From: an uncultured Chlorobiaceae bacterium
GTDB lineage: Bacteria > Bacteroidota > Chlorobiia > Chlorobiales > Chlorobiaceae
DNA: 64,000 bases
Direction of reading: 5' to 3'
Assembly (NCBI GenBank): GCA_903887845.1
Contig: CAISRC010000122.1
Coordinates: forward strand, 40,122 to 104,121
A program made the position numbers and the translations under genes. Under the pieces are notes generated by a model. The model saw only the letters and a list, made by a program, of their open reading frames with translations, ran no database searches and was not told the DNA's origin. Positions 18,761 through 29,546 of this stretch are shown here, one piece after another; positions within the stretch are counted from its first letter, which is position 1, and every line of letters begins with the position of its first letter.

Positions 18761-20050
18761 TCAGGCATTCATGTATTTGAAAAAGTCCTTGTTATCCTTG
18801 GTATCGGCCATTTTCTCACGCATAAACTCCATGCACTCAATCGGGTTTTTATCAGCAAGATACTTTCTGAGAAGCCAGGTTCTGGAAAGCTCATCCTGTG
18901 TAAAGAGCAACTCCTCTTTACGAGTGCTGGAACGAAGAATATCGATCGATGGAAATATTCGGCGCTCGGAGAGCCTGCGATCAAGCAGAAGCTCCATATT
19001 ACCTGTACCCTTAAACTCTTCAAAGATAACATCATCCATCCGCGATCCGGTATCAATAAGCGCTGTGGCAATAATGGTCAAACTGCCGCCTTCCTCGATA
19101 TTTCTGGCCGCTCCAAAAAAACGTTTAGGTTTGGTAAGCGCATTGGCGTCAATACCTCCCGAAAGAATTTTTCCGGAATGTGGAATGATGGTATTATGAG
19201 CCCTTGCAAGCCTGGTAATGGAATCGAGCAAAACCACAACATCCCTGCCAACCTCAACAAGCCGCTTTGCTTTTTCGAGAACCATATCCGCGACAAGAAC
19301 ATGGCGTTCCGGATCTTCATCAAAGGTGGAACTTACGACTTCTGCTGGCACACTGCGGGCCATGTCAGTCACCTCTTCAGGCCGTTCATCAATAAGAAGA
19401 ACAATAAGATAAACCTCTGGATGATTTTTTATGATCGCATTGGCAATCATCTGCAACAACATGGTTTTACCGGTTTTCGGCTGTGCGACAATCAAACCCC
19501 GCTGCCCTTTTCCGATAGGGGTAAAAATATCCATGATACGGCCGCAAGCTTCTGACTGCTTGGTTTCGAGCTTGAACCGCTCCCGGGGAAAAAGAGGAGT
19601 CAGGTTTTCAAAGTAGGGCCTCTCCCTTGTGATTTCCGGATCGTTACCGTCAATCGTATTGATTTTCAGCAAGGCGAAAAAACGTTCACCCTCCTTGGGA
19701 GCCCTGACCTGGCCAGAAACCGTATCTCCGGTTCGCATATTGAAACGCTTGATCTGCGATGGAGAAACATAAATGTCGTCAGGGGAAGAGAGGTAGTTAT
19801 AATTGGCTGAACGTAAAAAACCATACCCTTCCGGTATTACCTGCAGAACACCGGTGTTCACCATAACATTCCCGCTTTCAGAATCGGTATTCTTCTGTGA
19901 CTGGGCTTCAATAATTTTGAAAATCAGCTCTTCCTTGCGTAAACCGGCAGCCATCACACCCAGCTCTTTAGCTAAAGCATGCAGTTCAGCAACCTTCTTT
20001 TTCTGGAGCATATTAATGTCCAGACCTTTAAAAATCGAATTGTTCGACAT
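18761..20050 (-). CDS. rho: Transcription termination factor Rho
   Basis: A 429-residue hexameric RNA helicase. Order: a short Rho N-terminal helical domain ([17 protein letters not shown]), the RNA-binding cold-shock-like domain ([20 protein letters not shown], residues 71-90), and the RecA-like ATPase with the P-loop AQPKTGKTM (about 189-197), Walker [15 protein letters not shown], and the Q/R-loop region. It ends Rho-dependent transcripts. No long insert is present. A TATAAT lies about 100 bp upstream (20151-20156). Confidence 0.97.
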   Translation of the reverse strand: MSNNSIFKGLDINMLQKKKVAELHALAKELGVMAAGLRKEELIFKIIEAQSQKNTDSESGNVMVNTGVLQVIPEGYGFLRSANYNYLSSPDDIYVSPSQIKRFNMRTGDTVSGQVRAPKEGERFFALLKINTIDGNDPEITRERPYFENLTPLFPRERFKLETKQSEACGRIMDIFTPIGKGQRGLIVAQPKTGKTMLLQMIANAIIKNHPEVYLIVLLIDERPEEVTDMARSVPAEVVSSTFDEDPERHVLVADMVLEKAKRLVEVGRDVVVLLDSITRLARAHNTIIPHSGKILSGGIDANALTKPKRFFGAARNIEEGGSLTIIATALIDTGSRMDDVIFEEFKGTGNMELLLDRRLSERRIFPSIDILRSSTRKEELLFTQDELSRTWLLRKYLADKNPIECMEFMREKMADTKDNKDFFKYMNA

Positions 20051-20372
20051 TGTGTTTTGTATTCAAAGCTTGTTTTAAAAAAGCCACAGAAAAACGACGG
20101 ATAGCACGTCGCCTCTTGAACGTACTCCCACATCATGGTCAATGCCTCGCATTATAAACGGGGATTACCTTTAACGCTTTTTCATAGAACATGAAAGCAG
20201 GAGAAAAAGAAGATGACAGGGGAAGAACCTCTATAATTGAAAAAGGTATAATCACAACAAGGAATTATGGAAAGGAATTTCTTCTTCTTTACATTGAAAT
20301 GAAGAATCTCTGTAGCTTGAATTAAATATAAAAAAATTTCCATTAAAACACGCATTTCAAGTGATTACTTTA
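20051..20372. other. 322-bp AT-rich gap between rho and folC
   Basis: No convincing coding frame is seen on either strand. A perfect TATAAT read on the minus strand (20151-20156) is a candidate -10 element for rho, but a clear -35 box at 17 bp is absent. The half next to folC is strongly AT-rich. The length leaves room for a leader RNA on rho, which is autoregulated in other bacteria; no defined structure is visible. Confidence 0.35.
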
Positions 20373-21650
20373 TCACATACCTGCCGCAAGAATGTCTCCA
20401 GCCAGATAAAAAGAGCCTGTCACAAGAATGAGGTCATCAACACCTGCTTTTTCACGTAAATAGTCAAGTCCATCTCTCCCGTTACTGCATACTGTTGCCT
20501 CTGCACCCTCTTTAAGGCATAAAAAGCAAAGTTCTTCAGCCGGAACACTGCGTTCCGAAGGAATATTGACCAGCACAAACGAGCAGTCAAGGCGGAGGAG
20601 CTCGATAATAACCGCCCTGGCATCCTTGTCTGAAGCCAAACCAAGCATGACGTACACCCGACGATATGCTTGCCTGAATGAATAAAGGGCACTAACTGTC
20701 GCCCGCATACCATCAGGATTGTGCGATACATCAAGAAGCACTGTCGGAGATGTACCAATCCTTTCAAGTCTTGCTCTGTAGCCAGTCTGCAAGAGCCGTT
20801 CAAGACCAGAAGAGATCTGCTCTGGGGTAATTCCGGCATCTTCGGCAACCATGACAGCAAGAGAGACATTAGAGGCATGAAACGAGCCGGTCAGTGGCGC
20901 CTTCAAAGAGGGGTAGTTCCTGCAAACTGTCCTGAGCTCAAGCTCAAGCATGCCCGGTTCAGCAGACAACACCCAGCTGACTGAATCTCTTCCGGCCACA
21001 AAGATTGGAGCCCCAAATGATTCCGCCATTTTCTGGATTGGTGAAAATGCCTCAGGTTCAGTAACTGCAGTGAATACCCGGCACCCTTCTTTAATAATAG
21101 CGGCTTTTTCAGCAGCAATCGCTGCAAGCGTCTCGCCCAGCCATGCAGTATGATCCCTGCCAATACTTGGTATGACGACGTAAGCAGAATCAAGCACATT
21201 GGTTGCATCAAGCCGTCCACCCATTCCGGTTTCTACGATAGAGACATCAACTCCCTCATCGGCAAACCAGGCAAATGCAATAGCTGTTGTCGCTTCAAAA
21301 AAGGTGCACTGGTTCTCAATAACCAAACGCTGCAAAAGTGAACAGTAGTGAGCAACTTTTTCTTGAGGAATCTGGGCACCGTTAATACGAATTCTTTCTG
21401 TAAAATCAACAAGATGAGGAGAGGTGTAGAGAGCGGTTTTCTTTCCGCCTGCCTGAAAGATCGAGGCAAGCGCAGCTGCAACAGTTCCTTTACCGTTCGT
21501 GCCGGCAATATGAACAACCAGCCCCAGTCGCCTATGCGGTGACCCCAGAAAATTGAGCAGTGTGTGTACACGATCGAGGCCGGGTTTAATACCAAACCGG
21601 TGCAAAGGATAAAGAAAATCGAGAGCTTCCTGGTAGGTCACCGTTAGCAA
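20373..21650 (-). CDS. folC: Folylpolyglutamate/dihydrofolate synthase
   Basis: A 425-residue Mur-ligase-like enzyme with P-loop HIAGTNGKGTVAAAL (GTNGKGT, 50-56), the metal/ATP region VETGMGGRLDATN, and a C-terminal glutamate ligase domain with LLDVSHNPDG. It adds glutamate to dihydropteroate and folates. The first codon is TTG at 21648-21650, directly after the ruvA stop; an in-frame GTG at 21639-21641 is an equal candidate. Probably co-transcribed with ruvA. Confidence 0.93.
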   Translation of the reverse strand: MLTVTYQEALDFLYPLHRFGIKPGLDRVHTLLNFLGSPHRRLGLVVHIAGTNGKGTVAAALASIFQAGGKKTALYTSPHLVDFTERIRINGAQIPQEKVAHYCSLLQRLVIENQCTFFEATTAIAFAWFADEGVDVSIVETGMGGRLDATNVLDSAYVVIPSIGRDHTAWLGETLAAIAAEKAAIIKEGCRVFTAVTEPEAFSPIQKMAESFGAPIFVAGRDSVSWVLSAEPGMLELELRTVCRNYPSLKAPLTGSFHASNVSLAVMVAEDAGITPEQISSGLERLLQTGYRARLERIGTSPTVLLDVSHNPDGMRATVSALYSFRQAYRRVYVMLGLASDKDARAVIIELLRLDCSFVLVNIPSERSVPAEELCFLCLKEGAEATVCSNGRDGLDYLREKAGVDDLILVTGSFYLAGDILAAGM

Positions 21651-22253
21651 CTAACTATTATGAATTGAAACAAGCGCCGATTTGATAACCTCTTCAACAG
21701 TAAGGCTGGTGTTTTGTTCGAGTATACTGACAACGGCTTTTTGAACAGTGAGCTTCGAAAATCCTAGCGTTACAAGAGCATTGACAGCATCTTCCCTCAA
21801 CCGGTTTGTCTGAAGTGAAACAGGGTTAACCATCCCTTGAACTGGAGAAAGTTTCAGCAGTTTATCCCTCAAGTCGAGGATAATCCTTGCAGCGGTTTTC
21901 TTGCCAACGCCGCTAATTCCGTAAAGCTGTTCCGGAGCATTGGCCAGAATAGCCTCATGAATATCCTGAACCTGCATTCCGGAAAGAATCGCAAGTGCAA
22001 GCTTTGGACCAACACCTGAAACCAATAAAAGCAACCGAAACAACTGACGCTCCTCTTCCCGGGAAAAGCCATAGAGCTGCAGGGTATCCTCCCTGACATA
22101 AAGATGCGAAAAAAGAAGCACATCGCCACCCTGTTCGGGCAACTGACGTTTTGTCGTCGCAGAAATAAGGAATCGGAATGCGACACCAGAAACTTCAAGA
22201 ACCGCCTCTTCAGACAAGACTGAAACCAGCTTACCACGAAAATATGCAAACAT
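21651..22253 (-). CDS. ruvA: Holliday junction helicase subunit RuvA
   Basis: A 200-residue protein from ATG 22251-22253 ([12 protein letters not shown]); a longer frame up to 22310 has no family likeness before this point. It has the N-terminal OB fold, the helix-hairpin-helix region ([19 protein letters not shown] and [19 protein letters not shown]) and the C-terminal RuvB-binding domain. The RuvA tetramer binds four-way junctions and loads RuvB. It is followed directly by folC with no gap. Confidence 0.95.
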   Translation of the reverse strand: MFAYFRGKLVSVLSEEAVLEVSGVAFRFLISATTKRQLPEQGGDVLLFSHLYVREDTLQLYGFSREEERQLFRLLLLVSGVGPKLALAILSGMQVQDIHEAILANAPEQLYGISGVGKKTAARIILDLRDKLLKLSPVQGMVNPVSLQTNRLREDAVNALVTLGFSKLTVQKAVVSILEQNTSLTVEEVIKSALVSIHNS

Positions 22254-22349
22254 GAATCGATGGTATGGAAATCCGAACTGAAAAAGCCACCCAGTCCGGA
22301 TGTCAGACAACGAAAACCACTTCTGGCCCTGCCAGCAGATTACCTACTC

Positions 22350-22625
22350 TTAATCAGCCTTAACATAACTGTTTAAAAGCCGTGTCAACTGTGATTTCTT
22401 GCGAGACGCTTTATTGGCGTGAATGTAATTCTTTACCCCAAGGCGATCCAGTTTCTGGACAGCCGAGCGATAGGCAACCTCGACAACAGCCCTGTCGGCA
22501 CTGGTATCAATCAGTTTCTGCATGGTTTTAACAAGAACTTTCAGCTCTTTTTTTCTTGCTCTGTTCCTGGCATTTCTTCTTTCTGACTGCCGCAGTCTTT
22601 TTTCAGCCGATTTGTGTAAAGGCAT
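22350..22625 (-). CDS. rpsT: 30S ribosomal protein bS20
   Basis: A 91-residue basic protein ([18 protein letters not shown]) with the helical-bundle pattern of bS20, including the conserved middle segment [19 protein letters not shown] and the tail [14 protein letters not shown]. It binds 16S rRNA early in small-subunit assembly. It is divergent from glmM, with a 219-bp gap in which no further gene is seen. Confidence 0.95.
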   Translation of the reverse strand: MPLHKSAEKRLRQSERRNARNRARKKELKVLVKTMQKLIDTSADRAVVEVAYRSAVQKLDRLGVKNYIHANKASRKKSQLTRLLNSYVKAD

Positions 22626-22844
22626 ATACGCTTAGAATGTAATATTGTTGAATAACAAAAGGCATGTAATATAGAAGAAACAATTCAAACGGCAAACAAG
22701 AAAAATAATGACGAAAAGAAGAATATCGTCTCTAACCCCAGCTCCCGTCTCTTATCCCTGATAGCCCCCCCCAACACCCTTATACTCTTCATCCCTGTTT
22801 TTTTTTATATTGCGCAGAATTTTAATCATGATAACCTCGCTTTT

Positions 22845-24260
22845 ATGAGTTTGATGATCAGCGTTTCAGGGATAAGAGGAGTTGTTGGCGAAAGTCTTAC
22901 TCCAAAAAATCTCACTGCCTTTGCAATGTCTTTTGCTGCATGGACTATTCGGCGGAATCATGAAAAAAAAGCCAGAATTGTGATCGGCAGGGATACCCGG
23001 CCAACCGGAAGGGCAATCAGTGATCTTGTCAGCAATACACTGCTCCTGTGCGGGATCGATGTTATCGATCTTGGTATTGCTACAACTCCAACTGTTGAAA
23101 TTGCCGTTGCTGCCGAACAGGCTGATGGTGGACTGATTATTACTGCATCACACAATCCCGTTGCCTGGAATGCTCTGAAAATGCTCAATCACCTTGGGGA
23201 ATTTTTAAGCGCAGAAGAGGTGGATGAGCTTCTCGACATTGCAGAAAAAGAGCAATTTGTCACTGCACGCTGGGATTCCATCGGAGCAGTCCGCTATAAC
23301 AACCAGTATGACAATTATCATATTGAAGAAGTATTGCAGTTGCCCTGTATCGATCCCGCGTCCATCGCAAAAGAACGATTCAAGGTCCTTGTTGATTGTG
23401 TTGAAGGTGCAGGCTCTTCGATTGTTCCGGGGCTTTGTGAACGGCTTGGTATTGAGACCGTTGTGCAAGTTGCCTGTGGTGGAACCGGCCTTTTTCCAAG
23501 AAACCCTGAACCAATTGAAGAAAATTTATCCGGCACCATCGCAACACTCCGGGAGAGCGGATGTGACTTTGCCCTGATTGTTGATCCGGATGTTGACCGG
23601 CTTGCTCTTCTCTGCGAGGATGGCACGCTTTTCGGAGAGGAGTACACCCTGGTGGCTTGTGCGGATTTTTACCTGAAGCACAAACCAGGGCCAGTGGCAA
23701 ACAATCTTTCAAGCAGCCGGGCACTCCGCGATATTGCCAACCGATACGGGGTGGCTTGTTACAGCGCCAAAGTGGGCGAAGCCAATGTCAGTGCGTTAAT
23801 GAAAGAAAAAGCGGTTGTCATTGGCGGTGAAGGAAACGGTGGAGTCATTCTGCCTGAGTTACACTACGGACGGGATGCTTTAGTCGGTATAGCGCTGATT
23901 GTTCAGGCATTCACCCTCTGGCGCCGCGAAAACAACCATGGAACACTGTCACAATTCAGGCATCAGTTCCCTGATTATTTTATGTCGAAGCAGAAAATCG
24001 TGCTCGACAAGGCAGATCGGGAATCTCTTGAAAAGATATTTGCCAATATCGCTCTGCACTACCATACCGCAGAAATAAACACGCTTGATGGACTGAAACT
24101 TGATTTTTCAGACAGTTGGGTTCATTTACGACCTTCAAATACCGAACCTATTGTGAGAATCTATGCCGAAGCGCCTTCAAAAGCTCAGGCTGAAGCGCTG
24201 GCCAATGAACTAAAGTTAGAAATTGAAACAAGAAGCTGTGGCTCGGACAAGCATGAGTAA
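22845..24260 (+). CDS. glmM: Phosphoglucosamine mutase, archaeal-type family
   Basis: A 471-residue alpha-D-phosphohexomutase starting with [15 protein letters not shown]. Motifs: the phosphoserine loop [10 protein letters not shown] (S102), the metal loop DPDVDR (247, 249 and 251 as Asp), the sugar loop GGEGNGGVI rather than the GEESGH of bacterial GlmM, and RPSNTEP. This set marks the subfamily often called archaeal GlmM. It would make glucosamine 1-phosphate for UDP-GlcNAc. Substrate is inferred; phosphoglucomutase activity is possible. It overlaps the next gene by 8 bp (ATGAGTAA). Confidence 0.85.
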   Translation: MSLMISVSGIRGVVGESLTPKNLTAFAMSFAAWTIRRNHEKKARIVIGRDTRPTGRAISDLVSNTLLLCGIDVIDLGIATTPTVEIAVAAEQADGGLIITASHNPVAWNALKMLNHLGEFLSAEEVDELLDIAEKEQFVTARWDSIGAVRYNNQYDNYHIEEVLQLPCIDPASIAKERFKVLVDCVEGAGSSIVPGLCERLGIETVVQVACGGTGLFPRNPEPIEENLSGTIATLRESGCDFALIVDPDVDRLALLCEDGTLFGEEYTLVACADFYLKHKPGPVANNLSSSRALRDIANRYGVACYSAKVGEANVSALMKEKAVVIGGEGNGGVILPELHYGRDALVGIALIVQAFTLWRRENNHGTLSQFRHQFPDYFMSKQKIVLDKADRESLEKIFANIALHYHTAEINTLDGLKLDFSDSWVHLRPSNTEPIVRIYAEAPSKAQAEALANELKLEIETRSCGSDKHE

Positions 24261-26076
24261 CGACTCGACAAAAAGAAGCTTCCGGCCACAACAGGATGAT
24301 ACGCTGCAAAAAGAGAAAAAAAATTCGGTTGACCGATATATCATCGCCCGACTTTTCAGCTATATCAAGCCCTATAATAAACTTGTTGCAATAGCCGTTG
24401 CCATAACCATTGCTGGCTCTTTTCTTGGCCCGTTGAGGCCTTATCTGACCAAAATCGCCATTGACGATTATATTGCCCGAGGCAATTTCAAAGGACTGAC
24501 TGTGATAAGCCTGTACCTTGCCGGTGCCATTCTGCTTGACGGTGTGAAGCAATATATCACCACATGGATGACACAGATTATCGGCCAGAAAGCGGTGCTC
24601 GACATCCGGACGGATATTTTTACTCATCTGCAGAAGCTTCCGGCCAGGTTTTATGACCGAAACCCCATAGGGCGCCTTATCACACGGACAACAAATGATG
24701 TTGAATCACTGAACGAGATGCTCTCCAGCGGAATAATAACTATTCTGGGCGACCTTCTGCAGCTCCTCTTCATTGTTGTGCTTATGGCCTGGATAGACTG
24801 GCAACTGACCCTTATCGTTCTTGCCATTCTTCCCCTGATGATCTATGCGACCATTGCTTTCAAAAACAGGGTCCGCATTGCATTTCAGGATGTACTCACC
24901 CATATAGCAAGACTCAACACTTTTTTTCAGGAGCATCTTACCGGCATGACTATTGTCCAGCTCTTTAACCGGGAAGAGCGCGAAGCGGGAAAATATGCTG
25001 CCATCAATGCGGATCACCGTGATGCCAACATCCGGACAGTCTTTTATTTTTCCATTTACTATCCGCTGATTGAGGTACTGAGTTCGGCGGCAGCCGGTCT
25101 TGTGATATGGTACAGCGGTGTCAGGCTGCTCAAGGCGGATCTTACTATCGGAGTTGTTGTCTCGTTTGTTCAGTATATCTGGCTTTTTTTCCGTCCCTTG
25201 CAACATCTTTCTGACCGCTTCAACGTTATTCAGACAGCCATTGCAAGCTCAGACCGCATTATTCGGCTCCTTGATGAAAAAGAGGGAATTGAAGATCATT
25301 CAGGGCTGAACGAACTCGATTCGTTCAAAGAGAGCATTGAGTTCAAGAATGTCTGGTTTGCTTACGAAAGCGAAAACTGGGTGTTGAAAGATATCTCATT
25401 TACCCTCCGGCATGGAGAAAAAATTGCTATTGTCGGTGCCACCGGGAGTGGAAAAACGACGCTGATCAATATCATTTCAAAGCTCTATCCTTTCGCAAAA
25501 GGGTCGGTGACCATTGACGGTATTCCGCTGGAGAAGATAACGGAACTATCGGTGAGAACGTTGGTGGGTGTTGTCATGCAGGATGTCTTTCTCTTTTCAG
25601 GAACCATAAGAGAAAACCTTGCATTTGGCAATCCTGATGTCACAGACGAAGCACTACAGGAGGCCGCAAGAGTTGTCGGAGCTGACCGGTTTATTCAACA
25701 GCTTCCGGGCGGTTATGAATACAGGGTTCTTGAAAACGGCACAGGGCTCTCCTCCGGACAAAAACAGTTGATTGCCTTCGTCCGGGCGCTCCTCTATAAT
25801 CCGGAAATTCTTGTGCTTGATGAGGCCACCAGCTCGGTTGACACTGAAACCGAGTCACTTATTGATGCTGCCACTGCCCACCTCATGAGTGAGCGCACCT
25901 CCATTATTATTGCCCACAGACTTTCGACCGTTCAGAAAGCGGACAGAATTATTGTGCTGCATAAAGGAGTGATCAGGGAGAGCGGAAATCACCAGGAGCT
26001 TCTTGCAAAAAGAGGACTGTACTACAAGCTTTACCTTCTGCAGCACCCCGAACAAACCCTTCCCGGAGCGTTATGA
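24253..26076 (+). CDS. ABC exporter, fused membrane and ATPase domains
   Basis: I take ATG 24253 as start (607 residues), overlapping the end of glmM by 8 bp; an in-frame ATG at 24223 lies deeper in glmM. Six transmembrane helices (about residues 40-320) precede a nucleotide-binding domain with Walker [11 protein letters not shown], the signature LSSGQKQ (Ser replacing the second Gly of LSGGQ), Walker [13 protein letters not shown] and the H-loop IIAHRLST. It is a type IV exporter like MsbA or multidrug half-transporters; cargo is unknown. Its 3' end is 3 bp from the convergent permease gene. Confidence 0.9.
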   Translation: MSNDSTKRSFRPQQDDTLQKEKKNSVDRYIIARLFSYIKPYNKLVAIAVAITIAGSFLGPLRPYLTKIAIDDYIARGNFKGLTVISLYLAGAILLDGVKQYITTWMTQIIGQKAVLDIRTDIFTHLQKLPARFYDRNPIGRLITRTTNDVESLNEMLSSGIITILGDLLQLLFIVVLMAWIDWQLTLIVLAILPLMIYATIAFKNRVRIAFQDVLTHIARLNTFFQEHLTGMTIVQLFNREEREAGKYAAINADHRDANIRTVFYFSIYYPLIEVLSSAAAGLVIWYSGVRLLKADLTIGVVVSFVQYIWLFFRPLQHLSDRFNVIQTAIASSDRIIRLLDEKEGIEDHSGLNELDSFKESIEFKNVWFAYESENWVLKDISFTLRHGEKIAIVGATGSGKTTLINIISKLYPFAKGSVTIDGIPLEKITELSVRTLVGVVMQDVFLFSGTIRENLAFGNPDVTDEALQEAARVVGADRFIQQLPGGYEYRVLENGTGLSSGQKQLIAFVRALLYNPEILVLDEATSSVDTETESLIDAATAHLMSERTSIIIAHRLSTVQKADRIIVLHKGVIRESGNHQELLAKRGLYYKLYLLQHPEQTLPGAL

Positions 26077-26079
26077 ACC

Positions 26080-27348
26080 CTACAGACTGCTGTCCCTGAG
26101 GACACTCACCGGTTCAAGTTTAGCCGCCCGTGCTGACGGCAGAATAGCCGCAAGTGTACTGATAAGAACGGTTACACCAATGATAAGCAGAAAATAAACC
26201 GGATTGTAAGACATGTTGAACCCGGTTTGGGTCAGTGGGCCCTGGGAACTTTCAATTGGAAGGCTTGCCATCAACTTGATAGATCCGATTGCCAGCACTC
26301 CTCCCGCAAGTGCTCCAGCCAATCCGACCATAAAACCTTCAAAAATAAACAGGCCGACCAACTGCGGTGCAGAAAATCCGAGCGACTTCATAATGGCAAT
26401 ATCCCTGCTTTTTTCGAAAACCGTCGTAACGAGAATATTGGCCACCCCGAACCCGGAAACAACCCCTACAAACGCCACCAGAGAAAAAACGATATATCCA
26501 ATACGAGCAAATAAAGAGAGAATACTTGCATTTTCTTCCTGCCAGGTCAGGCAGCGGTACCCGGTAATGCGCTCAAGCTCTTTGGCAAGTAACGCATTGG
26601 CAAAAGGATCAGACACTTTAAGGGCAATGCCTGTAACCTTGTTGGGAGGCAATCCCTCAATAATCTGACCAAGCTTGAGAGAAACCAGAACACTATTATC
26701 AACCGCATTGACACCAGAAAAAAAGATACCGGCAACTTTGCACTGCCGACTTTTTCCTGAAGCCGGAATGATAACAACCTGGTCATTCAGCTTGAGATTC
26801 ATATCCCTCGCAACAGTCCTTCCGACAAGAAGCGCATTGGATGTTTTTTCAAACATGGTGATGTCGCCCTGGGTCAGTTTTTTCCGGATACCGCTGATAG
26901 CATCCTCCTTCTCTATGAGGACTCCTTTGAGAAGAAGTGGCTGGTTGCGACTTCCTCTTACCGCCATAACCTGTGACTCGACATAGGGCGAGGCTGCCAG
27001 AACCTTTTTTTCATACTCATGCGAGCTGAAGACACTGAGAATCTGGCGATAGTTTCTCACCTCTTCACGCTCAAGCTTCTGGATATTGTTATCAACAAAA
27101 GCAACTGCAGAAGAGCTTTCTTTGTCAATAAGGTTAAGCGGCATAGGGTCAGTTTTCTCACCTTTAACTGTTATATGCGGTGCAACATTTACAATAGTCT
27201 CTACAAAGGAGTCAAGCAACCCCCGCATGAGTGAATTGGTGGTAATCAGCACCATCGTGCTTATTGCAACACCAAAAATTGTGGTCAAGGTCTGCCGGCG
27301 ACGTCCGAACAGATGACGCACTGCTATATCAAACAGTGTTTTCAGCAT
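26080..27348 (-). CDS. LolC/E- or MacB-type ABC transporter permease
   Basis: A 422-residue protein with one N-terminal transmembrane helix (RRRQTLTTIFGVAISTMVLITT), a large periplasmic domain, and three C-terminal helices with the FtsX-like segment SFGVANILVTTVFEKSRDIAIMKSLGF, the usual coupling-helix region of this family. Such permeases export lipoproteins, peptides or toxins with a separate ATPase. No ATPase or partner gene stands next to it; the nearest ATPase is part of the unrelated convergent exporter. The substrate cannot be told. Confidence 0.87.
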   Translation of the reverse strand: MLKTLFDIAVRHLFGRRRQTLTTIFGVAISTMVLITTNSLMRGLLDSFVETIVNVAPHITVKGEKTDPMPLNLIDKESSSAVAFVDNNIQKLEREEVRNYRQILSVFSSHEYEKKVLAASPYVESQVMAVRGSRNQPLLLKGVLIEKEDAISGIRKKLTQGDITMFEKTSNALLVGRTVARDMNLKLNDQVVIIPASGKSRQCKVAGIFFSGVNAVDNSVLVSLKLGQIIEGLPPNKVTGIALKVSDPFANALLAKELERITGYRCLTWQEENASILSLFARIGYIVFSLVAFVGVVSGFGVANILVTTVFEKSRDIAIMKSLGFSAPQLVGLFIFEGFMVGLAGALAGGVLAIGSIKLMASLPIESSQGPLTQTGFNMSYNPVYFLLIIGVTVLISTLAAILPSARAAKLEPVSVLRDSSL

Positions 27349-27453
27349 GGAGCCTCATTCAAGATGGAGGTGAAAAATTATAGAATTTTTATTAAGTTAT
27401 ATGCTTGTTAACATGAAGAATTACAAATCTTTCAAGGAATCTTTCCCGGCGGA

Positions 27454-28527
27454 ATGAGCGATACGAAAAACAATATAACAATTGAGCGCAAGCACAGCCA
27501 TGTAGAGATATGTCTTCATGGCGATATTGGCTTTAACCGTAAAACGACAGGCCTTGAACGATTCGAGTTTGAGCATAATGCCCTGCCGGAACTCTCATTC
27601 TCCGATATTGACCTTTCAACCACCTTTCTTGGCAGAAACATTGGTGCTCCGCTCATGATATCATCCATGACGGGAGGATACAGCGAAGCGGCCGTTCTGA
27701 ACCAGCGTCTTGCAGAAGCTGCTGAACATTTCAACATTCCACTGGGTGTCGGCAGCATGCGACAGGCACTTGAAAACTCTTCGCATCGCCACAGCTTTTC
27801 TGTTACAAGAAAATATGCCCCTTCCATCCAGATCTTTGCAAATATCGGAGCTCCTGAAATAGCAAAGGGTGTGACAGAGCATGATCTCAACATTCTGCTT
27901 GAACTCGTGAAAGCCGACGGGCTGATCGTACACCTGAACGCAGCGCAGGAACTCTTCCAGCCTGAAGGGAATACTGATTTCCGCCATGTTCTTGAACAGC
28001 TCACAAAAATCACAAGAACAATTCCGGTTCCGGTTATCGTCAAAGAGGTCGGATGCGGCATCTCCGCATCTGCCGCACGTCAGCTCATCGAGGCTGGAGT
28101 AAAAGTCATTGATGTTGCTGGAGCTGGAGGAATAAGTTGGCAAAAAGTAGAAGAGATTCGATATACACGGCAGTTCGGCCAGGACAACCGTTTCAGTCCT
28201 TCCGCTCTCAAAGAGCTGCTCAACTGGGGAATTCCTACGGCACAATGCCTGCTTGATATCAGTAAACTCAAGAAAGAGTCTCCCCGATTCAGCGCTCTTG
28301 AAGTTATTGCTTCCGGTGGAATTCAGTCCGGCACTGATATCGCCAAATCACTGGCACTTGGAGCACAGCTTGCTGCGTCAGCAAGATATATTCTTAAAGC
28401 CCTTCACGAAGAAACTCTTGAACAGACCATAGAAACCTGGCTGAACGACCTCAGGGCTGTCATGTTCCTGACCGGAGCCGCCACCATTGAGAAGCTTCGG
28501 AACAAAAAACTTATTATCATACAATGA
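27454..28527 (+). CDS. fni: Type 2 isopentenyl-diphosphate delta-isomerase
   Basis: A 357-residue FMN enzyme of the IDI-2 family: N-terminal [10 protein letters not shown], the core LDRxx-like [28 protein letters not shown], then the flavin-binding barrel with [12 protein letters not shown] and [10 protein letters not shown]. It interconverts IPP and DMAPP with FMN and NADPH. The type 1 enzyme is not seen here. The stop overlaps the start of the prenyl synthase (ATGA), so the two are coupled, a sensible unit for isoprenoid supply to carotenoids, bacteriochlorophyll and quinones. Confidence 0.95.
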   Translation: MSDTKNNITIERKHSHVEICLHGDIGFNRKTTGLERFEFEHNALPELSFSDIDLSTTFLGRNIGAPLMISSMTGGYSEAAVLNQRLAEAAEHFNIPLGVGSMRQALENSSHRHSFSVTRKYAPSIQIFANIGAPEIAKGVTEHDLNILLELVKADGLIVHLNAAQELFQPEGNTDFRHVLEQLTKITRTIPVPVIVKEVGCGISASAARQLIEAGVKVIDVAGAGGISWQKVEEIRYTRQFGQDNRFSPSALKELLNWGIPTAQCLLDISKLKKESPRFSALEVIASGGIQSGTDIAKSLALGAQLAASARYILKALHEETLEQTIETWLNDLRAVMFLTGAATIEKLRNKKLIIIQ

Positions 28528-29537
28528 CCGATTTCATAACGACCATGCCCATTACACAGGAACTTGTAGAAAAAAAGTACGATCTCTACCACTCGCTGAT
28601 CAATGATGCCCTCGGAAAATGTTTCGACAGGGAGAGCCCGATTACGCTTTATGCACCAGCAAGATATATTCTTGAAGGCAAGGGAAAAAGGATTCGCCCA
28701 TTTCTGACACTGCTTGCCTCTGAAGCGGTATGCGGTTCTTCAGAAGAGGCCCTTAATGTCGCCCTGGCTGTTGAAATTCTCCACAACTTCACTCTGATCC
28801 ACGACGATATCATGGACCAGGCAGAGCTCCGACACGGCAGACTTACCGTTCACAAACACTGGAATATCAATGCCGCTATCCTGTCGGGAGACATGATGAT
28901 TGCCTATGCTTATGAACTTGCCTTGCAGGCAAAAAGTAATCGCCATGCCGAACTGATCCATATTCTGAACCACGCAAATATCACTATTTGTGAAGGACAG
29001 GCGCTTGATATGGAACTTGAAGACAAAAATGACGCCACAATAACCGACTATCTTGATATGATTGCAAAGAAAACCGGACGTCTTATTTCGGCATCTCTTG
29101 AAGCTGGCGGCGTTGCTGGCAACGCAACAGAAGAGCAGCTTCAAAAGCTTGTTTTTTTTGGTGAAAAAATAGGCCAGGCCTTCCAGATACAGGACGATTA
29201 TCTTGATATCATGGCTGTCAATGGCAAATCCGGTAAAATTGTTGGAGGAGATGTCATCAACGGTAAAAAGACCTACCTGCTGCTTCGATCTCTCGAGCTG
29301 ACGACAGGCACAGATCATGATCTTCTGAACTCCGTTATCATCAATAAAGGCATCGGTGCAGAGAGGGTTCCTGAAGTAAAAGCAATCTACAAACGATGTG
29401 GCGTCCTGGAAGAAACAACCGCACTGATAAACCGTAATACCGAGGAGGCACTCACGGCAATTGAGAGCTTGCCTTATGCTGAAGGACGGGAATACCTTCA
29501 GGGATTTGCAAACATTCTCATCAAAAGAGATTTCTGA
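28524..29537 (+). CDS. Trans-prenyl diphosphate synthase, probably GGPP type
   Basis: A 337-residue all-alpha prenyltransferase with the first Asp motif HDDIMDQ (D94, D95, D98) and the second QIQDDYLD. The residues before the first motif are F89 and T90, so Phe stands five positions upstream of the first Asp; this pattern is linked to products of moderate length such as GGPP. GGPP would feed carotenoids and the bacteriochlorophyll tail. The chain-length call is inference; farnesyl or longer products are not excluded. It is translationally coupled to fni and followed 9 bp later by dprA. Confidence 0.88.
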   Translation: MTDFITTMPITQELVEKKYDLYHSLINDALGKCFDRESPITLYAPARYILEGKGKRIRPFLTLLASEAVCGSSEEALNVALAVEILHNFTLIHDDIMDQAELRHGRLTVHKHWNINAAILSGDMMIAYAYELALQAKSNRHAELIHILNHANITICEGQALDMELEDKNDATITDYLDMIAKKTGRLISASLEAGGVAGNATEEQLQKLVFFGEKIGQAFQIQDDYLDIMAVNGKSGKIVGGDVINGKKTYLLLRSLELTTGTDHDLLNSVIINKGIGAERVPEVKAIYKRCGVLEETTALINRNTEEALTAIESLPYAEGREYLQGFANILIKRDF

Positions 29538-29546
29538 CGTCCGAGC

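Noticed and set aside
18737..19555. A 272-residue plus-strand frame over rho
   Set aside because: It is antisense to rho, whose P-loop and RNA-binding motifs are intact, and it has no domain of its own.
22254..22310. Longer start for RuvA
   Set aside because: The extra 19 residues are not part of the RuvA family, while MFAYFRGKL at 22253 is the standard N-terminus.
24253..27348. ABC exporter and LolC/E-type permease considered as one transport system
   Set aside because: They are convergent, the exporter already has its own membrane domain, and the permease belongs to a different transporter type.
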